NCBI GenBank assembly: GCA_003022945.1
Contig: PXRZ01000005.1
Coordinates: 13,389 to 53,700 of the forward strand
DNA from: Halobacteriales archaeon QS_8_69_73
GTDB lineage: Archaea; Halobacteriota; Halobacteria; Halobacteriales; Haloarculaceae
Direction of reading: 5' to 3'
Length of the DNA: 40,312 nucleotides
The translations under genes were made by a program, and so were the position numbers. Below are positions 39,417 through 40,312 of the stretch, in pieces; position 1 is the stretch's first letter; every line of letters starts with the position of its first letter. Below the pieces are notes generated by a model that saw only the letters and a list, made by a program, of their open reading frames with translations, was not told where the DNA came from and made no database searches.

Positions 39417-39767
39417 GTGTCCGACCAGTTCGACAGCGACCCGCCCGAGGACGTCGACGACGTCCCCACCATCACCTGCTCGCAGTGCGACCGCGAGTGG
39501 GACCTCGCCCACGAACTCGACGAACTCGAGGTCGGCAACCGGGCCGTCGAGAAGTTCGCCCTCGACCACAGACGGCATACGGGTCACTTCCCGGACGACG
39601 TCACCGCCTGGACGGTCGACTGCCGGCAGTGCCCCGGCGGCGAGCGGTTCCTCGCCGAGCGGCCGGCCCGGCGGTGGGCCGAGACCCACGCCCGCCACAC
39701 GGGACACGCACTGGGAGTCCAACACGGCGACGCCGAGGAGACGTTGGTCGAGCGGGACGACCCGTAG
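39417..39767 (+). CDS. small zinc-binding conserved protein
   Basis: A 116-residue protein from a GTG, chosen because upstream codons of the longer frame are basic and unlike the rest, and a CATAAGTA box lies 25-30 bp before. It contains TITCSQCDREWDLAHEL (Cys-x2-Cys), DHRRHTGHFPDD, DCRQCPGGERF (Cys-x2-Cys) and THARHTGHALG. The duplicated CxxC ... HxxHTGH pattern suggests two zinc-finger-like half-sites in tandem. Family unknown to me; function not assigned. Confidence 0.72.
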   Translation: MSDQFDSDPPEDVDDVPTITCSQCDREWDLAHELDELEVGNRAVEKFALDHRRHTGHFPDDVTAWTVDCRQCPGGERFLAERPARRWAETHARHTGHALGVQHGDAEETLVERDDP

Positions 39768-39806
39768 CCGGAATCGTCCCCGGTGTCGGGGCGGACCGAC
39801 GGACTG

Positions 39807-40004
39807 TCAGGGATCGACCTGCTCGGAGACGAACCAGTAGCCGTGGTCGGCGCCGTCGTCGGCCGACTCGACGGTCAGGTTGACGCCGCAGGGACCGCGG
39901 TTGCGAGGAGGGCGCGGCCGGCGGCACTCGCCGGGGCGACCGCCTCGGGGGTCCGCTCGTCGGGTTCCGTGGAGTCGAGACGGTCGAGTGAGCGTCTCAG
40001 TCAC
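39807..40004 (-). pseudogene. small gene downstream of ilvD with probable compensating frameshifts
   Basis: The last 27 residues (GVNLTVESADDGADHGYWFVSEQVDP) look like a genuine protein end and the GTG start overlaps the ilvD stop. The middle in that frame is Arg/Pro-rich and non-protein-like, whereas the neighbouring frame gives SLDRLDSTEPDERTPEAVAPASAAGRALLATA, which is typical haloarchaeal coding sequence. Two opposite single-base shifts would restore a protein of about 65 residues. This may be sequencing error. The family is not recognised. Confidence 0.4.
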
Positions 40005-40312
40005 CGCCGCGAACGCCGGGGTTGGTGACGGCGCCGGCGGCGGCCGACCCGAACGCGAGGCCGTACTTCGCCAGGACGCCGCCGTCGTAGGCGGGCTCCG
40101 GCTGGGACCACTCCTCGAGGCGGGCCTCCAGTTCGGCGTCGGTCAGGTCGACCGCGAGACGCCGGTCGGGGATGTCGACGGTGACGACGTCACCGTCCTC
40201 GAGGGCGGCGATTGGGCCGCCGACGAACGCCTCGGGGGCGACGTGGCCGACCATCGGCCCGCGGGTGCCGCCGGAGAAGCGGCCGTCGGTCAGCAGCGCG
40301 ACGTCGTCCTCG
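39997..40312 (-). CDS. ilvD: dihydroxy-acid dehydratase, C-terminal part
   Basis: IlvD dehydrates dihydroxy acids in branched-chain amino-acid synthesis, using an iron-sulfur cluster. The frame enters from the right edge with [40 protein letters not shown], the conserved swivelling-domain segment of the IlvD/Edd family, and ends [12 protein letters not shown]. Only the last 104 or so residues are in the window, so the active-site and cluster residues are outside it. The following small gene overlaps its stop. Confidence 0.93.
   Translation of the reverse strand, partial: EDDVALLTDGRFSGGTRGPMVGHVAPEAFVGGPIAALEDGDVVTVDIPDRRLAVDLTDAELEARLEEWSQPEPAYDGGVLAKYGLAFGSAAAGAVTNPGVRGGD

Overview
The window comes from a haloarchaeon (class Halobacteria). 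The evidence is high GC, very acidic proteins, archaeal TATA-like boxes close to start codons, Tat-type lipoproteins, a CBF5/TruB-like tRNA pseudouridine synthase in the archaeal run adk - DUF106 - cmk - truB, and many haloarchaea-specific families. I cannot name the genus from sequence alone.

Layout: (1) 1-6756 is chromosomal: the tail of an unknown gene, trkH and trkA (K+ uptake), a small conserved protein, adk, a lipoprotein, DUF106, cmk and truB. (2) 6757-6827 is tRNA-Pro(GGG), whose 3' end is an attachment site. (3) 6831-32845 is an integrated element of about 26 kb, bounded by an exact 16-bp repeat of the tRNA 3' end (6815-6830 and 32830-32845), with its own tyrosine integrase next to the right end. 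(4) 32846-40312 is chromosome again: a large membrane protein, small conserved proteins, a pilin-like surface protein with a 717-bp internal duplication, and the C-terminal end of ilvD.

The element reads as a membrane-type (pleolipovirus-like or plasmid-vesicle-like) provirus of unfamiliar composition. Its left module (6933-10233) is a tightly coupled run of zinc-binding proteins ending in a DUF7845-like winged-helix protein. A spacer follows with two strong hairpins that could be an origin or terminator. The first structural module (11208-19917) holds a Tat-exported surface protein, at least five small multi-membrane proteins, a Thr/Pro-rich PKD surface protein and a P-loop ATPase, nearly all joined by ATGA/GTGA overlaps. 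A hicBA toxin-antitoxin pair lies between this and a second surface module (20737-24843) headed by a 1081-residue lectin/PKD spike-like protein. A second tyrosine recombinase, a membrane-anchored Mrr-type nuclease and a repressor/lipoprotein operon on the minus strand (27512-29353) follow. The integrase operon (29566-32773) runs in the other direction: winged helix, CxxC protein, J-domain protein, mini zinc finger, integrase.

Two observations stand out. First, a small ORF overlapping the integrase stop runs through the att core. In the excised circle it would continue for 60 codons and end in TAATG, overlapping the start of the leftmost element gene, so excision would join the integrase operon to the early operon. 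Second, a 93-nt three-way-junction structure with stems of 14, about 8 and 11 bp sits immediately before the integrase operon. Separately, the chromosomal flanks carry several out-of-frame lesions (trkA/trkH, adk, the pilin-like gene, a small gene beside ilvD), while the element's genes look intact. Assembly error must be excluded for these.
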